Below are positions 44,719-53,747 of a stretch of 64,000 bases of DNA, in pieces. This DNA is from Dehalococcoidia bacterium UBA1141 (lineage in GTDB: Bacteria; Chloroflexota; Dehalococcoidia; Lucifugimonadales; UBA3495): the NCBI GenBank assembly GCA_002311385.1, contig DCAE01000097.1, forward strand, positions 6,451 through 70,450. The letters run 5' to 3'. The position numbers were made by a program, and so were the translations under genes. The notes under the pieces were generated by a model. That model was not told where the DNA came from and did no database searches. It saw only the letters and a program-made list of their open reading frames with translations. Numbering within the stretch: position 1 is the first letter of the stretch; each line of letters starts with the position of its first letter.

Positions 44719-45756
44719 CTAAACCCGTTCTCTGGCCATGCGGGCGCCCTCAACCATTGCGGCAAGCTTAGCTCTGGCCACCGGCCCAGCGAGTGTAACC
44801 AGGCCGCAATCTGGGGCGGCTTGAATCATTTCAGGTGGATGGTGCCGGGCAGCGGCGAGTAGTCTATCGGCAATGTGTTCCGGTGATTCCACCCCTTCAT
44901 TGCCGTTGTCTATGCAGCCAAACAGGACGGTCTTAGATGGGCAATTAGTCAACAAGGCAGGGTCTAAGCCGGGCGCTTCAAACTCCAAAGCCAGTTGATC
45001 CACCTTGGATTTTTCCAACTCGGCGAGAATGGCCGGGTAACTGGGCTTTATTGGGCGTTCCAACCCGGCGATGGGGTAGCTGTAGCACACGTGCACCGCT
45101 GTTTGAGCGTTTAATCCTTCCAGGCATCGGTCCAAGGCTTCTATTCCCCAATCCGCGACTTTCTCCGGATAGCGGCTAAACACCGGCTCGTCAAACTGGA
45201 TGACCGCTGGTCCCAGCATGTCCAGGGCACGTGCTTCTTCGTTGATTGCCTCGGCAATCGCCATGGCGAACGTCCGCTCGTTGCCGTAGAAGGCATCAGC
45301 CACAGAGTCCACCACCGTCATTGGACCCGGTAACGTGATTTTTACCGGCACAGCCGCATGGCTCATCAAGAAACGCAGGTGATCATCCAGAATAGGTCCT
45401 TTGCGGCGCACCGGTCCGGTGCAACGGCCCACCACTGCCAAACGTCGGCCATCCCGTATCCATTTTTCACCCAATGTCTCGTAATCCATGCCTTCAAGAC
45501 GGGTGGTTATGTAGGTCATGTACGATTTGCGACGCTGCTCCCCGTCGCTGATTATGTCAATCCCTGCGCGTTCTTGGTCGCGAATGACAAGCCGCGTGGC
45601 ATCATCCTGAGCTTCAGCCAATTCCGGGCCTTGAAGAGCCCAATCCCCGCCATGTCCGTGATGGTCGGTTTCGCCGGAATCAAATGAAACCTGGGAATAG
45701 AGCCATGGAGGTTTGGGCATGGAGCCAACCACGGTGGTCAAAAACGGTTCGGCCAT
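44719..45756 (-). CDS. MetE-like cobalamin-independent methyltransferase (zinc-thiolate type)
   Basis: A 345-residue single-domain protein similar to the C-terminal half of MetE and to epoxyalkane:coenzyme M transferase relatives. The zinc ligands are H-V-C-Y (His and Cys), the Glu in L-E-F-E-A and the final Cys in A-P-D-C-G-L-V. ATG at 45756 has GGAGGA 8 nt upstream, lying inside the longer reading from 45771. It is not a full methionine synthase, since the N-terminal duplicated half is missing. It probably transfers an alkyl group from an unknown donor to a thiol. Confidence 0.78.
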   Translation of the reverse strand: MAEPFLTTVVGSMPKPPWLYSQVSFDSGETDHHGHGGDWALQGPELAEAQDDATRLVIRDQERAGIDIISDGEQRRKSYMTYITTRLEGMDYETLGEKWIRDGRRLAVVGRCTGPVRRKGPILDDHLRFLMSHAAVPVKITLPGPMTVVDSVADAFYGNERTFAMAIAEAINEEARALDMLGPAVIQFDEPVFSRYPEKVADWGIEALDRCLEGLNAQTAVHVCYSYPIAGLERPIKPSYPAILAELEKSKVDQLALEFEAPGLDPALLTNCPSKTVLFGCIDNGNEGVESPEHIADRLLAAARHHPPEMIQAAPDCGLVTLAGPVARAKLAAMVEGARMARERV

Positions 45757-45872
45757 GGGAGTGTCCTCCATGGGCGTTTCTTCCGTATAAGAGCAGTGGT
45801 GCCGGATGCGTGAGTTTATAGGAGTGTCGCACCGGGGTCAACGAGGGGAATTGCTTGACGGCACATTGTTGC

Positions 45873-45901
45873 TTGACGGCGCTTTCCGGCGATGCTATAC
45901 A
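45873..45901 (+). promoter_or_regulatory. Sigma-70 promoter of the CoA-transferase gene
   Basis: TTGACG (45873-45878), 17-bp spacer and TATACA (45896-45901) with TGn extension. The -35 is inside an 18-bp tandem duplication (copies at 45851 and 45869), so a second TTGACG lies 18 bp upstream. The ATG at 45948 is 47 bp downstream, which rules out the longer reading from 45855. Confidence 0.65.
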
Positions 45902-45947
45902 CGACTCAAAGCTAGAAAAGGTATCCAAGAAAACCGAAGGAGCGTCC

Positions 45948-47222
45948 ATGACCGGGCAATCAGTCAACTCCGGTGACATCATCAAGCAACCCTTGCCTTT
46001 GGAGGGAATCAGAGTGGTTGACGCCACCCACATCGTGGCGGGCCCATTCTGCTCCATGATTCTCGCCGACATGGGCGCCGAGGTAATCAAGATCGAACGT
46101 CCTGGAACCGGCGACTTGTCCAGAGGCCGGGGGCCGTTCATCAAAGCCAAAGCGGGGGATGACTCAGAAAGAGGCAAGCAAGTAAGTTCCCGGTTTCTAG
46201 CGGTAAATCGAAACAAGAAAAGCGTGACATTGGACCTGCGGAACGATACCTGCAAATCCGTGTTTGAAGAATTGGTCAGCAAGTCTGACGTACTCATCGA
46301 CAACTGGGGGCCCGGGGCGCTACGCCGGCTGGGTCTGGGATACGAACACCTCAAGGAAATAAACCCTGGCCTCGTGTACGCCAGTATCACCGGCTATGGC
46401 GACCCCGACGGATTGGGTCAGGGCCCTTACTCCCAGTGGCCGGCAAACAATATGAGCATCCAAGGCATGGCCGGTTGGATGGACATTACCGGTGAGCCCG
46501 ACCGTCCACCGCAGAGCGTCGGCGACAATATAGGCGATTCCGTCCCCGGTGTGTGGACAGCCCTGGGCATAGTGCTCGCCTTGGAGTCACGCCGAAAAAC
46601 CGGTTTGGGCCAGCACGTGGACATGGCCATGTACGAGTGTATGGTTTCCCATGTTTACAGCAGCATAAATTCCTACCGTGCCACCGGAGAGTCTCCAACA
46701 CGCTCTTGGGAGCGTCTGGCCACCGCTGGTCTGACCTTTAAGGCCAAGGACGGCTACGTGGTGATGGCTGGCATAAAGACTGAGGAAAGGATGCGGGCAT
46801 TATGGCAACTAACCGGGCGAGAAGACCTGCTCCAAGACCCTCGATACTTGGGTCAAGGGGCTGGCGGGGATTTTTACTTCCAAAAGGTGATTCCCGCCAT
46901 CGAGGGATGGTCTCAGACGTTGAGCCGACACGAAGTGACGGAGTCGTTAACCAAGATTGGTTTTTCCATGGGAGTGTCCCAGACTATCTCCGACCTGGCG
47001 GACTGTCCTCATTTGGAAGCGCGAGGGATGTACGCAGAAACAGGGGACACCATGGATGGAGTTTTCCGCACGCTCAAGGCCCCCATCCGTTTAACCGGTT
47101 GCGTGGAACCGCCCGCCCAGACACCTCCCCGGCTGGGGGAGCACAACCAAACCATCCTGTGCGGCATCGGTGGCCTTTCGTTAGAAACCTTGGCTGCATT
47201 GGAGACGCAAGGCGTAATCTGA
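45948..47222 (+). CDS. CaiB/BaiF family CoA-transferase (type III)
   Basis: A 424-residue type III CoA-transferase, moving CoA between carboxylic acids. N-terminal L-P-L-E-G-I-R-V-V-D and G-P-F-C-S-M-I-L-A-D-M-G-A-E-V-I-K-I-E are diagnostic; Y-A-S-I-T-G-Y-G is near the active site, and the catalytic Asp is expected in the G-E-H/D block. ATG at 45948 has AAGGAG 6 nt upstream. The stop is at 47220-47222; the 44-bp region just before and after it is tandemly duplicated. Confidence 0.9.
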   Translation: MTGQSVNSGDIIKQPLPLEGIRVVDATHIVAGPFCSMILADMGAEVIKIERPGTGDLSRGRGPFIKAKAGDDSERGKQVSSRFLAVNRNKKSVTLDLRNDTCKSVFEELVSKSDVLIDNWGPGALRRLGLGYEHLKEINPGLVYASITGYGDPDGLGQGPYSQWPANNMSIQGMAGWMDITGEPDRPPQSVGDNIGDSVPGVWTALGIVLALESRRKTGLGQHVDMAMYECMVSHVYSSINSYRATGESPTRSWERLATAGLTFKAKDGYVVMAGIKTEERMRALWQLTGREDLLQDPRYLGQGAGGDFYFQKVIPAIEGWSQTLSRHEVTESLTKIGFSMGVSQTISDLADCPHLEARGMYAETGDTMDGVFRTLKAPIRLTGCVEPPAQTPPRLGEHNQTILCGIGGLSLETLAALETQGVI

Positions 47223-47271
47223 CCGGGGAGACATTGGCTGCATTAGAGACGCAAGGCGTAATCTGATCGGG
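47184..47271 (+). repeat. 44-bp tandem duplication of the CoA-transferase 3' end
   Basis: Copy 1 (47184-47227) holds the last codons and stop; copy 2 (47228-47271) repeats it with four differences by eye. Because 44 is not a multiple of 3, copy 2 lies in another frame relative to the gene and re-creates the same C-terminal peptide E-T-L-A-A-L-E-T-Q-G-V-I in that frame. Confidence 0.85.
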
Positions 47272-47301
47272 TGTGTTCTGGCCGTTTTAGAAAAACGGTG
47301 A

Positions 47302-48606
47302 TTAACCGGAGGATTGCTCCTTTGACGCCTCTCCCACGCCCAACTCGGCTCCGACGTCTTCTTGGGGGGAGGTTACCTGCCTGTGAAATAATGGCGTCAT
47401 TATGATTACGGGAATCAGTAGTAATATCCCCAGTAGCGCACTGATGCCCACGGCAATCTGTGCGCTGAGAAAATCCGCAACTGCACCCACTGCCAATCCG
47501 CCCAAAGCAGCTACACCGATGCACTGGCCCAAAACACCCAAAGAACTCCCTCGCATGGCTTGCGAAGAAGCAATCAATATTATGGTGCTTTGCATTGTGC
47601 TAAAACCGGCGCTACCAAAACCCAACAGCAACAACAAGACAAACGAAACCACATACCACGGAGAAAAGGCAAATAGGAATAAGCTGAGCAACTGTAAGCA
47701 AATTCCTAATATGAAAATACGACCGTGAAACCTAATATTTTGCCTTGATGCGATGATTAGCGCGGAAACGAAGCTACCAATGGCCTGGGCCGAGATCAAT
47801 AGTCCCGTCAACCCGGCCCCAACCCGCAAATGGTCGCGTGCTACCACCGGAAACAGCGCCTCAACGCTAAAGGCCAGGGCGTTCATGATTAGGGTAATCA
47901 TGAGCACCGCACGGATAACCGGGCTATCCCAGGAATAGCGGATTCCAGAGGCCAAGTTTCTTAAGACCGAGGCAGAGCGCGACGCCTGAACCGGTATGCG
48001 AGACTTAACCAAGGCTATGGATACAAAGGCGAGGGAGTAGCCGATTAACAAGACTACGTAGGCTCCGGTGAATCCGCTGAACTGGACCAGCAAACCAGCG
48101 GTCAATGGGCCGAGAAACCTGCCGATGGTCGAGTTGATTGTCTCCAAAGACATTGCATTCGAGATTAGCCGAATTCCGACGATGTCGAAAATGAATGACC
48201 TCCTGGAGGGAAACTCCAGGACGAACATCCATCCCATACCCAATGATGCAACGAGCAAGTGCCAAGGCTCTATGTCCCCGGTTGCTACTAAGACTAGGAT
48301 TACGGCTGTGATGACAACGGAGAAAGTGCGAGAGACCATCATCACGAACCACCGGTTCACCCGGTCGGCAATAATCCCCGATACCATTGCGAATACCAAC
48401 ATTGGCATCCAGCGCATCACGAAAAGCAGGGCAACCTGCCAAGCAGAGTCGGTTAGTTCGAGAATCAATAGGCTAACCACCACTGCGTCCATCCAGCGGC
48501 TCGTGTTGTCCAAGCCTCCGCCATACCATAGGAAACGAAAATCCCTGTCTTTTAGGGCGCCTCCCACAAATTGCAATGTTCTACGATTCGCGTTGGCTTC
48601 AGACAT
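47302..48606 (-). CDS. MFS transporter (probable exporter)
   Basis: A 434-residue membrane protein with about 12 hydrophobic segments. G-I-I-A-D-R-V-N-R-W carries the D-R-x-x-R loop motif. Paralogue of the gene at 22493, with shared features such as M-Q-S-T-I and R-G near the second half. It converges on the CoA-transferase gene. ATG 48606. Substrate unknown. Confidence 0.85.
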   Translation of the reverse strand: MSEANANRRTLQFVGGALKDRDFRFLWYGGGLDNTSRWMDAVVVSLLILELTDSAWQVALLFVMRWMPMLVFAMVSGIIADRVNRWFVMMVSRTFSVVITAVILVLVATGDIEPWHLLVASLGMGWMFVLEFPSRRSFIFDIVGIRLISNAMSLETINSTIGRFLGPLTAGLLVQFSGFTGAYVVLLIGYSLAFVSIALVKSRIPVQASRSASVLRNLASGIRYSWDSPVIRAVLMITLIMNALAFSVEALFPVVARDHLRVGAGLTGLLISAQAIGSFVSALIIASRQNIRFHGRIFILGICLQLLSLFLFAFSPWYVVSFVLLLLLGFGSAGFSTMQSTIILIASSQAMRGSSLGVLGQCIGVAALGGLAVGAVADFLSAQIAVGISALLGILLLIPVIIMTPLFHRQVTSPQEDVGAELGVGEASKEQSSG

Positions 48607-48862
48607 AAATCAAATAGAAATCCAATTTTCGGCTATTGGGTTGTCTGTGTTGACACAACCTGGAATGCCGATATTACCAATAAAATAAGCTTGTCCGCAT
48701 TTAACTACAAGCTGGAAAGAACTCTTTGTGGCGCACAGAACTGATTGCGGCGTATATAGATGTCAGGTGACCAATCACAGCGCTGTCGAAACGTGCTCTT
48801 GCGAGTAAAGCCAACTAGGAAACCCGGCAAATTATCCCGGCCGGTTTTTGGCCTGAAAATCT

Positions 48863-50484
48863 CTAATCTGCGTGTTGCAGGAATGGGCTGTCGGCCAAAT
48901 CCGTGCAATTGGCCAAACCGTGTCCAAAATAGTCATCACGGTCTTTATCCAACTCAATCATGACACCCAACTCATCTCCCCCATACATCAGATCGTTTGG
49001 GTCATCGTTTACGTGGCCTTTGGGCAGGTTCGATGATTGCCCAAGGTAATTGGGCGCACATGGGGAAACTGCGCCCAAGGCATGAAAAACCTCGTGGAGC
49101 ATGATGGTGTCCTGACTCAAGCAATGATTCGGTTCGGGGTCGTCATGTCTCTCAAAAAATGTGGAACTGAACTTTACTCCGTCTCTATCGGACTGAGACC
49201 CGCAGATGGGGTTAAGGTCACCGGCTCTTCCGGCAAAGGGAACCCAGGCAGCATAGATTTTTTTCGGGTCGTCGAGACCGGCTTCCATCAATCCTTCCAT
49301 GAGTGGCGCAGATGTCACTACTGCCTGGCTAATCTGTGTCAGGCTAGCTTTCAACCGCACAAAGGTGATGTCCAAGACTCCATCTATGGAGTCGAACCTG
49401 AGCCCTTCCACAGGAGACCTTTCCCGGAGGCATGATTGCATACTGGCGGCAATGCTCTCTATTGTTCCGTTGATATCCCATTTTTCGTCCAAGCCATCAG
49501 GTCCAAGCCATCAGAAGGAAGTACATAAACCAGGTGGACCAGATTTTCCCCCTCTTCGGGCTGATCAACTTGGTCAAATAGGGTCCGGTCCCTGGTGGTG
49601 GGAAACTCCACTTCTAAGGATAACGAATTATTCCCCTCATCCACCTCCAGCACCGAGTTGGCGCCATCTATGGTCCAATCGACCTGATGCTTGCCCGGCA
49701 TCAATGGGCCTTCCGTGACGACGATTTTCCAAAATGGCACGGCTGCTATCACGAATGCGCCCGGCTGCGGTTCTGTGCCTCCAGTTTGATTGATATATGC
49801 CTGACTTAGGCTGAGTCCATTGACGGTGAATCGGGTAGACCCTCCCCAAGATGCAGCCGCTGCGCCTCCTGAATTAGTTACGCTATATGCCATGTAATAA
49901 CCTCCGTCCGGAGGAGGTGGGATGATTCCATAAATCAGATCGGTACCGCCAAACACCACCGGTTGGTCCCAGGATAAATCTTCCGGCAGATGGGGCTCTA
50001 AATCGGGCAATCGGAATGATAGGAATTGCCGCGTTGAGAAAGAGTTGCTCCCTTCGTTGGATTCTTTAACTGTGTTTTGGGGGTCGATGATCAGTTCCAA
50101 GTCGTGGCGGCTGTTTATCAGGCTGGCGGGATTTGTTAATACTTTCAGCCGCACCCGTTGTGTCTTTATCTTGCCAGGGGCGGTAACCGGCTTATACCAC
50201 TCAGCCACCTGTTCCCCGTCGATAAGCAACACAATGGTGTACTCTTCCGCCATTGCGTTTCCTTGGTTGGTCCATGCAATCTTGAAGGACAGGGATTCTT
50301 GGTCGGACATGATGGGACCGGGCCATCCATCAGGGACGTGAGGAGATAGTTCGGCCATCGGCACAGGGGAAGCGCTGCCCGTATTCGTGCTGGAGCATCC
50401 CAGGAATACAGCGCATAACAAGGTTAGGATGAACACTAGTAATCCGAAGGTGGCCTTGCTTCGCAATCTCATGTGAACCAACAC
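48863..50484 (-). pseudogene. Secreted CARDB-domain lipoprotein with HExxH metalloprotease, split by a frameshift
   Basis: Two overlapping frames make one protein. The N-terminal part (49459-50484; starts GTG 50484 or ATG 50472) has a lipoprotein signal ending F-L-G-C, then two CARDB-like beta-sandwich regions (S-L-S-F-K-I-A-W-T-N-Q-G-N-A; V-D-E-G-N-N-S-L). The C-terminal part (48863-49492) has the zinc protease motif I-M-L-H-E-V-F-H-A-L-G. A 14-bp tandem duplication at 49487-49514 shifts the frame and stops translation at about 49459. Removing one copy restores L-P-S-D-G-L-D-E-K-W-D in one frame. As sequenced, only the truncated lipoprotein would be made unless ribosomes shift. Confidence 0.8.
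49487..49514. repeat. 14-bp tandem duplication causing the frameshift
   Basis: GTCCAAGCCATCAG is present twice in direct contact, at 49487-49500 and 49501-49514, with perfect identity. Confidence 0.95.
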
Positions 50485-50562
50485 CGCAGCGCCTATGTTG
50501 GTGAATCGGCAAGGTTAGGCCCCGATACGGCCCATAGTCAAAAACACTTGATCTGGCTGCTT

Positions 50563-51525
50563 TCAGCAGCTCCGTGCCCGGGGCAATACCTCTTTGGCGC
50601 AGCGCTCCAACTGCCCGCTTTGGTCTGGCCCACCGAAGCGAATCACCATAGTCTGAGCGCCCGCCGCAATGAACTCCTTGATCCAGTCGGCGCACCGTTG
50701 GGGACTGCCGGAGCATATGCTTTGGCTACGGGCCATAGCCTCATAGGGAGCACCGTAGTAGCCTTCGATGAACTCACGCATTTCCCTGTCGGCTTGGGCT
50801 TCATCATCGTTGATATTCAAGGTGGTGTAGACACAGCGGTGCAGCTTTTCAGCGTCGGCGCCGGTCTCCTTGGCAAGTTCTTGGATCCGATCCCAGCCTT
50901 CGGTGAATACCTGAGCCGAAGCCGGGTTGGGAAACCAACCGTCCCCGATGCGCAGCATCCTTAGTCTAGCAGCATCCACGGTGCCCGCCATCCACAGAGG
51001 CACTCCCCCTTGTTGCGCTGGCTTGAGCCCCAATCTCACTTGGTCAAGTTGAAAATGGCGACCGGAATGCGTCACCTCGGGCTCCGTCCAAAGTCGCCGC
51101 AACAGGGTCACACCCTCTTCAAATATGCTGACTCGGTGGGCGAAGGACACTCCACAAGCAGAAAACTCCTTCTCAATGGCCGCTGATTTAGAGGCGATTC
51201 CGATTCCCAATATGATGCGGCCTTGGGACATCATGTCCAAGTTGGCCACTTCGTTGGCTAGCACCACCGGATTGCGGAGAGCCGGCAGCAGAACCGCCGT
51301 GCCCAATTTAACCCGCTTGGTGCGGGACGCAATGGTCGCCAGGGTGCTTAAGGCTTCCAACCTAGGGCGGGCGAGAATGCTGTCGCCCACCCAGACCGAG
51401 TCAAAAGATAATGCTTCGGCTCGTTCGGCCAGCGTGATTACCTGTTCAAAGTCGGGTTTTTCCTGGGCCATCACAATCTCCCTAGTGGGGAGCAAATAGC
51501 CAAAGGAAACGCCATTCTGTGCCAT
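50563..51525 (-). CDS. LLM class flavin-dependent oxidoreductase
   Basis: A 320-residue luciferase-like protein, the third in the window. A-L-S-F-D-S-V-W-V-G-D near residue 40, G-R-I-I-L-G-I-G-I-A near 100 and A-G-A-Q-T-M-V-I-R-F-G-G at the C-terminus match the F420/FMN family. ATG 51525. It lies 79 bp after the split CARDB gene and 14 bp downstream of the membrane protein gene at 51539 on the same strand, so it is probably in one transcript with the latter. Confidence 0.85.
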   Translation of the reverse strand: MAQNGVSFGYLLPTREIVMAQEKPDFEQVITLAERAEALSFDSVWVGDSILARPRLEALSTLATIASRTKRVKLGTAVLLPALRNPVVLANEVANLDMMSQGRIILGIGIASKSAAIEKEFSACGVSFAHRVSIFEEGVTLLRRLWTEPEVTHSGRHFQLDQVRLGLKPAQQGGVPLWMAGTVDAARLRMLRIGDGWFPNPASAQVFTEGWDRIQELAKETGADAEKLHRCVYTTLNINDDEAQADREMREFIEGYYGAPYEAMARSQSICSGSPQRCADWIKEFIAAGAQTMVIRFGGPDQSGQLERCAKEVLPRARSC

Positions 51526-51538
51526 TGTGAAACCTCAA

Positions 51539-52321
51539 CTAAGCTACTTGAAACGTTATCAGTAGGGCGAAAAACACTGCCCACGTGAGGGCATAGGGAA
51601 GGATGAACCGTCTTCTTTTTTCTAGCCATTCTGGAAATACGGGAACAGTCGCACTGAATTTAGCGTGTTTTCTCACAATGAAGGTCTTGTAAAATTCCAC
51701 GGTCATTCGCTCTGCGCCGATGCAAGCGAAGAGAAGAAGGGAATAATCGGTGGTGAAGATTGAAAAAATCAGGCCCCAGGCGGCACCCACGTACGGGCTG
51801 CGCAAAAACTTTGTCGGCTCAAATCCCTCTATGAAAGCATCCTTCCAGGCACCGCAAATCGCGATGCCCAACCCCCCTACGGTTCCCCAGATCAGACCCA
51901 CCAATACCCGCGGCAAGTCAATCTCAAAGAGGTAAGGCAGGTAGAACCAAAAGAAAGCCAAACCGATGTAAATTGCGCCCATACCCCAGCGACGCAGTTT
52001 GCTATGGACGGTGGTTCCCAGCCATTGGAATGTTTGGATAATGTGGTATTTATCCTGGTTTTCCTGCCTGATGAATGTTTTCAAAGACTCGGTATACAGG
52101 CGCTCAAAGGCCATCACGAAGAGAAAGAAAAGCCCCGGGTTGGGGCTGTGAATGCCGTTTAGCTTTAGAAATTGGTACAGCAGCATCCCTAAGATTAGCC
52201 CTGCAACCATGCTCCTCAAAAATTTCCCAATCTTGAATTCCTCATGGGGGGTGTCCTTGTATGCACCCCATGAGGATGAGTGCAGACCGCCAAAAAGTCC
52301 CACGATGCCATATGCCAGCAA
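51539..52321 (-). CDS. Membrane protein with internal duplication, unknown function
   Basis: A 260-residue integral membrane protein with about six to seven hydrophobic segments. The chain is an internal repeat. The first half has G-G-L-H-S-S-S-W-G-A-Y-K-D ... K-F-L-R-S-M-V-A-G ... E-R-L-Y-T-E-S-L-K-T-F-I-R. The second has G-G-L-G-I-A-I-C-G-A-W-K-D ... K-F-L-R-S-P-Y-V-G ... E-R-M-T-V-E-F-Y-K-T-F-I-V-R. The W/Y-K-D and E-R-x-x-x-E-x-x-K-T-F-I motifs are conserved between halves, so they probably matter for function. TTG at 52321 has GAGGG 7 nt upstream. No known family is recognised. Confidence 0.75.
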   Translation of the reverse strand: MLAYGIVGLFGGLHSSSWGAYKDTPHEEFKIGKFLRSMVAGLILGMLLYQFLKLNGIHSPNPGLFFLFVMAFERLYTESLKTFIRQENQDKYHIIQTFQWLGTTVHSKLRRWGMGAIYIGLAFFWFYLPYLFEIDLPRVLVGLIWGTVGGLGIAICGAWKDAFIEGFEPTKFLRSPYVGAAWGLIFSIFTTDYSLLLFACIGAERMTVEFYKTFIVRKHAKFSATVPVFPEWLEKRRRFILPYALTWAVFFALLITFQVA

Positions 52322-52898
52322 TTGTCGCCCTCGTTACAGTGTCGGTTTGGGAATAAACTGAGCCGAATGCGAGTATGAGCCTACTGTGAGTATGAACCCA
52401 CTGTGAAATGGGAACCGGATTCTTACAAATCCAATTCCCGTATTTATTCTATGGAAATGGGCTCCGAAACGTGGCTGCGTCAACTGGAGATCGGCCTGGA
52501 CCAGTCCCCAGATATCTGTTCTCAGAAATCTATTTAACGTATCTATCAACGAAAACCTAGGCCAGTGTACAACATCATCAGGCCAGAGAGCCACGTAGGT
52601 CAATATTCCTCAACTTTAGGGAGGCGAGATCCTTTGGGTGTACCTGTAGCTCTAGAGCAAATGGACGGGGAGACCTTTTTCGGCAACTCGATGCGGTCGT
52701 TTTTAATCTTCACCATTTCGCTCCGAGAAGCGGACGGTTCGTATTTTGCCAACTGTATTCCGAGGCTGGCGCCGGTGTCCAACTCACGAATCCATGGGGT
52801 TAATCTTTAACGCATGAGGTGTAATATGGTACCCATCAAATAGCCCGGGTATTGGAATAAAGATAATCACTATCTCAAATCTAAGAGGGAGGAATATC
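52322..52898. other. Intergenic region with a 17-bp tandem repeat
   Basis: 577 bp between the membrane protein and the SDR gene. Two near-identical 17-bp units (GAGTATGAGCCTACTGT at 52371 and a close copy at 52388) are the only structure seen. ORFs on both strands here have no supporting site or family signature. Confidence 0.55.
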
Positions 52899-53651
52899 AT
52901 GCGCTTGGAAGGCAAGGTCGCGCTGATAAGCGGCGGCGCTAGGGGCATGGGTGCCGCTGAGGCCAAGCTGTTCGCCCAAGAAGGAGCTAAAGTCGCCATC
53001 GGGGATATCCTGGATGACGAAGGCAGGAAAACTGAGGCTGAGATTAACGAGTCTGGCGGGGATTGCATTTTCGTGCATTTAGACGTGACCAACGAGTCCG
53101 ATTGGAAAGACGCTGTATCTGCCGCTGTCTCCCAGTTCGGCAAGCTGGATATTCTGGTTAATAACGCTGGCGTGTTGCTCCGAGGCAAATTGGAGGAAAC
53201 CTCTTCTCAGGACTGGGATTTCGTGATGGGAGTGAACGCAAAAGGCACCTTTCTGGGCACGAAGGCCGCCATTCCCGAGATGAGGAAGGCCGGAGGCGGC
53301 TCCATCGTAAACATCTCGTCAATGTCGGGCATGGTCGGCCAAGGAAACATTCAACCGGTATACAATGCGTCCAAGGGAGCGATTCGAATCTTCACCAAGT
53401 CCGCCGCCGTTCAGTATGCTGTTGAAAATATCAGAGTCAACTCAGTTCATCCAGGCGCAGTGGATACCCCCATGACCATGGATAATTGGAGCGATCCGGC
53501 AGCCAAACAGAAGACCATCGAACATATACCCTTGGGAAGGACCGCTCAACCCGAAGACGTCGCATATGGGGTGCTCTATCTGGCGTCGGATGGGTCTTCA
53601 TTCGTCACCGGTAGCGAGTTGGTAATTGACGGCGGTACCATCGCCCAATAA
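52899..53651 (+). CDS. Short-chain dehydrogenase/reductase
   Basis: A 250-residue classical SDR. The NAD(P) motif is S-G-G-A-R-G-M-G-A-A-E-A; N-N-A-G follows at about residue 86; the catalytic Tyr and Lys are in Y-N-A-S-K-G-A; the C-terminal block is V-H-P-G-A-V-D-T-P. It resembles FabG-type and cyclic-alcohol dehydrogenases. ATG 52899 has GGGAGGA 7 nt upstream. It precedes the Rieske gene by 96 bp on the same strand, so a dehydrogenation step for a Rieske product is possible. Confidence 0.88.
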   Translation: MRLEGKVALISGGARGMGAAEAKLFAQEGAKVAIGDILDDEGRKTEAEINESGGDCIFVHLDVTNESDWKDAVSAAVSQFGKLDILVNNAGVLLRGKLEETSSQDWDFVMGVNAKGTFLGTKAAIPEMRKAGGGSIVNISSMSGMVGQGNIQPVYNASKGAIRIFTKSAAVQYAVENIRVNSVHPGAVDTPMTMDNWSDPAAKQKTIEHIPLGRTAQPEDVAYGVLYLASDGSSFVTGSELVIDGGTIAQ

Positions 53652-53700
53652 TCTCGCGCCCAATAATCACACGCCCAATAACTCGACACCCAAGAATCAT
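53642..53700. repeat. Degenerate tandem repeat at the SDR 3' end
   Basis: About four imperfect units of 15-16 bp built on CGCCCAATAATC run from the last codons of the SDR gene into the gap before the Rieske gene. Confidence 0.7.
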
Positions 53701-53747
53701 TAACCCCACATTTGTAGTCAACCAATCCAAGCTCGGGAGTATTAATA

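Noticed and set aside
48068..48688. 206-codon ORF opposite the second MFS gene
   Set aside because: A shadow of membrane-protein codons; no motif or site.
52565..52810. Two overlapping ORFs on opposite strands before the SDR gene
   Set aside because: No ribosome-binding site, no family signature and no neighbouring support; they look like chance ORFs.
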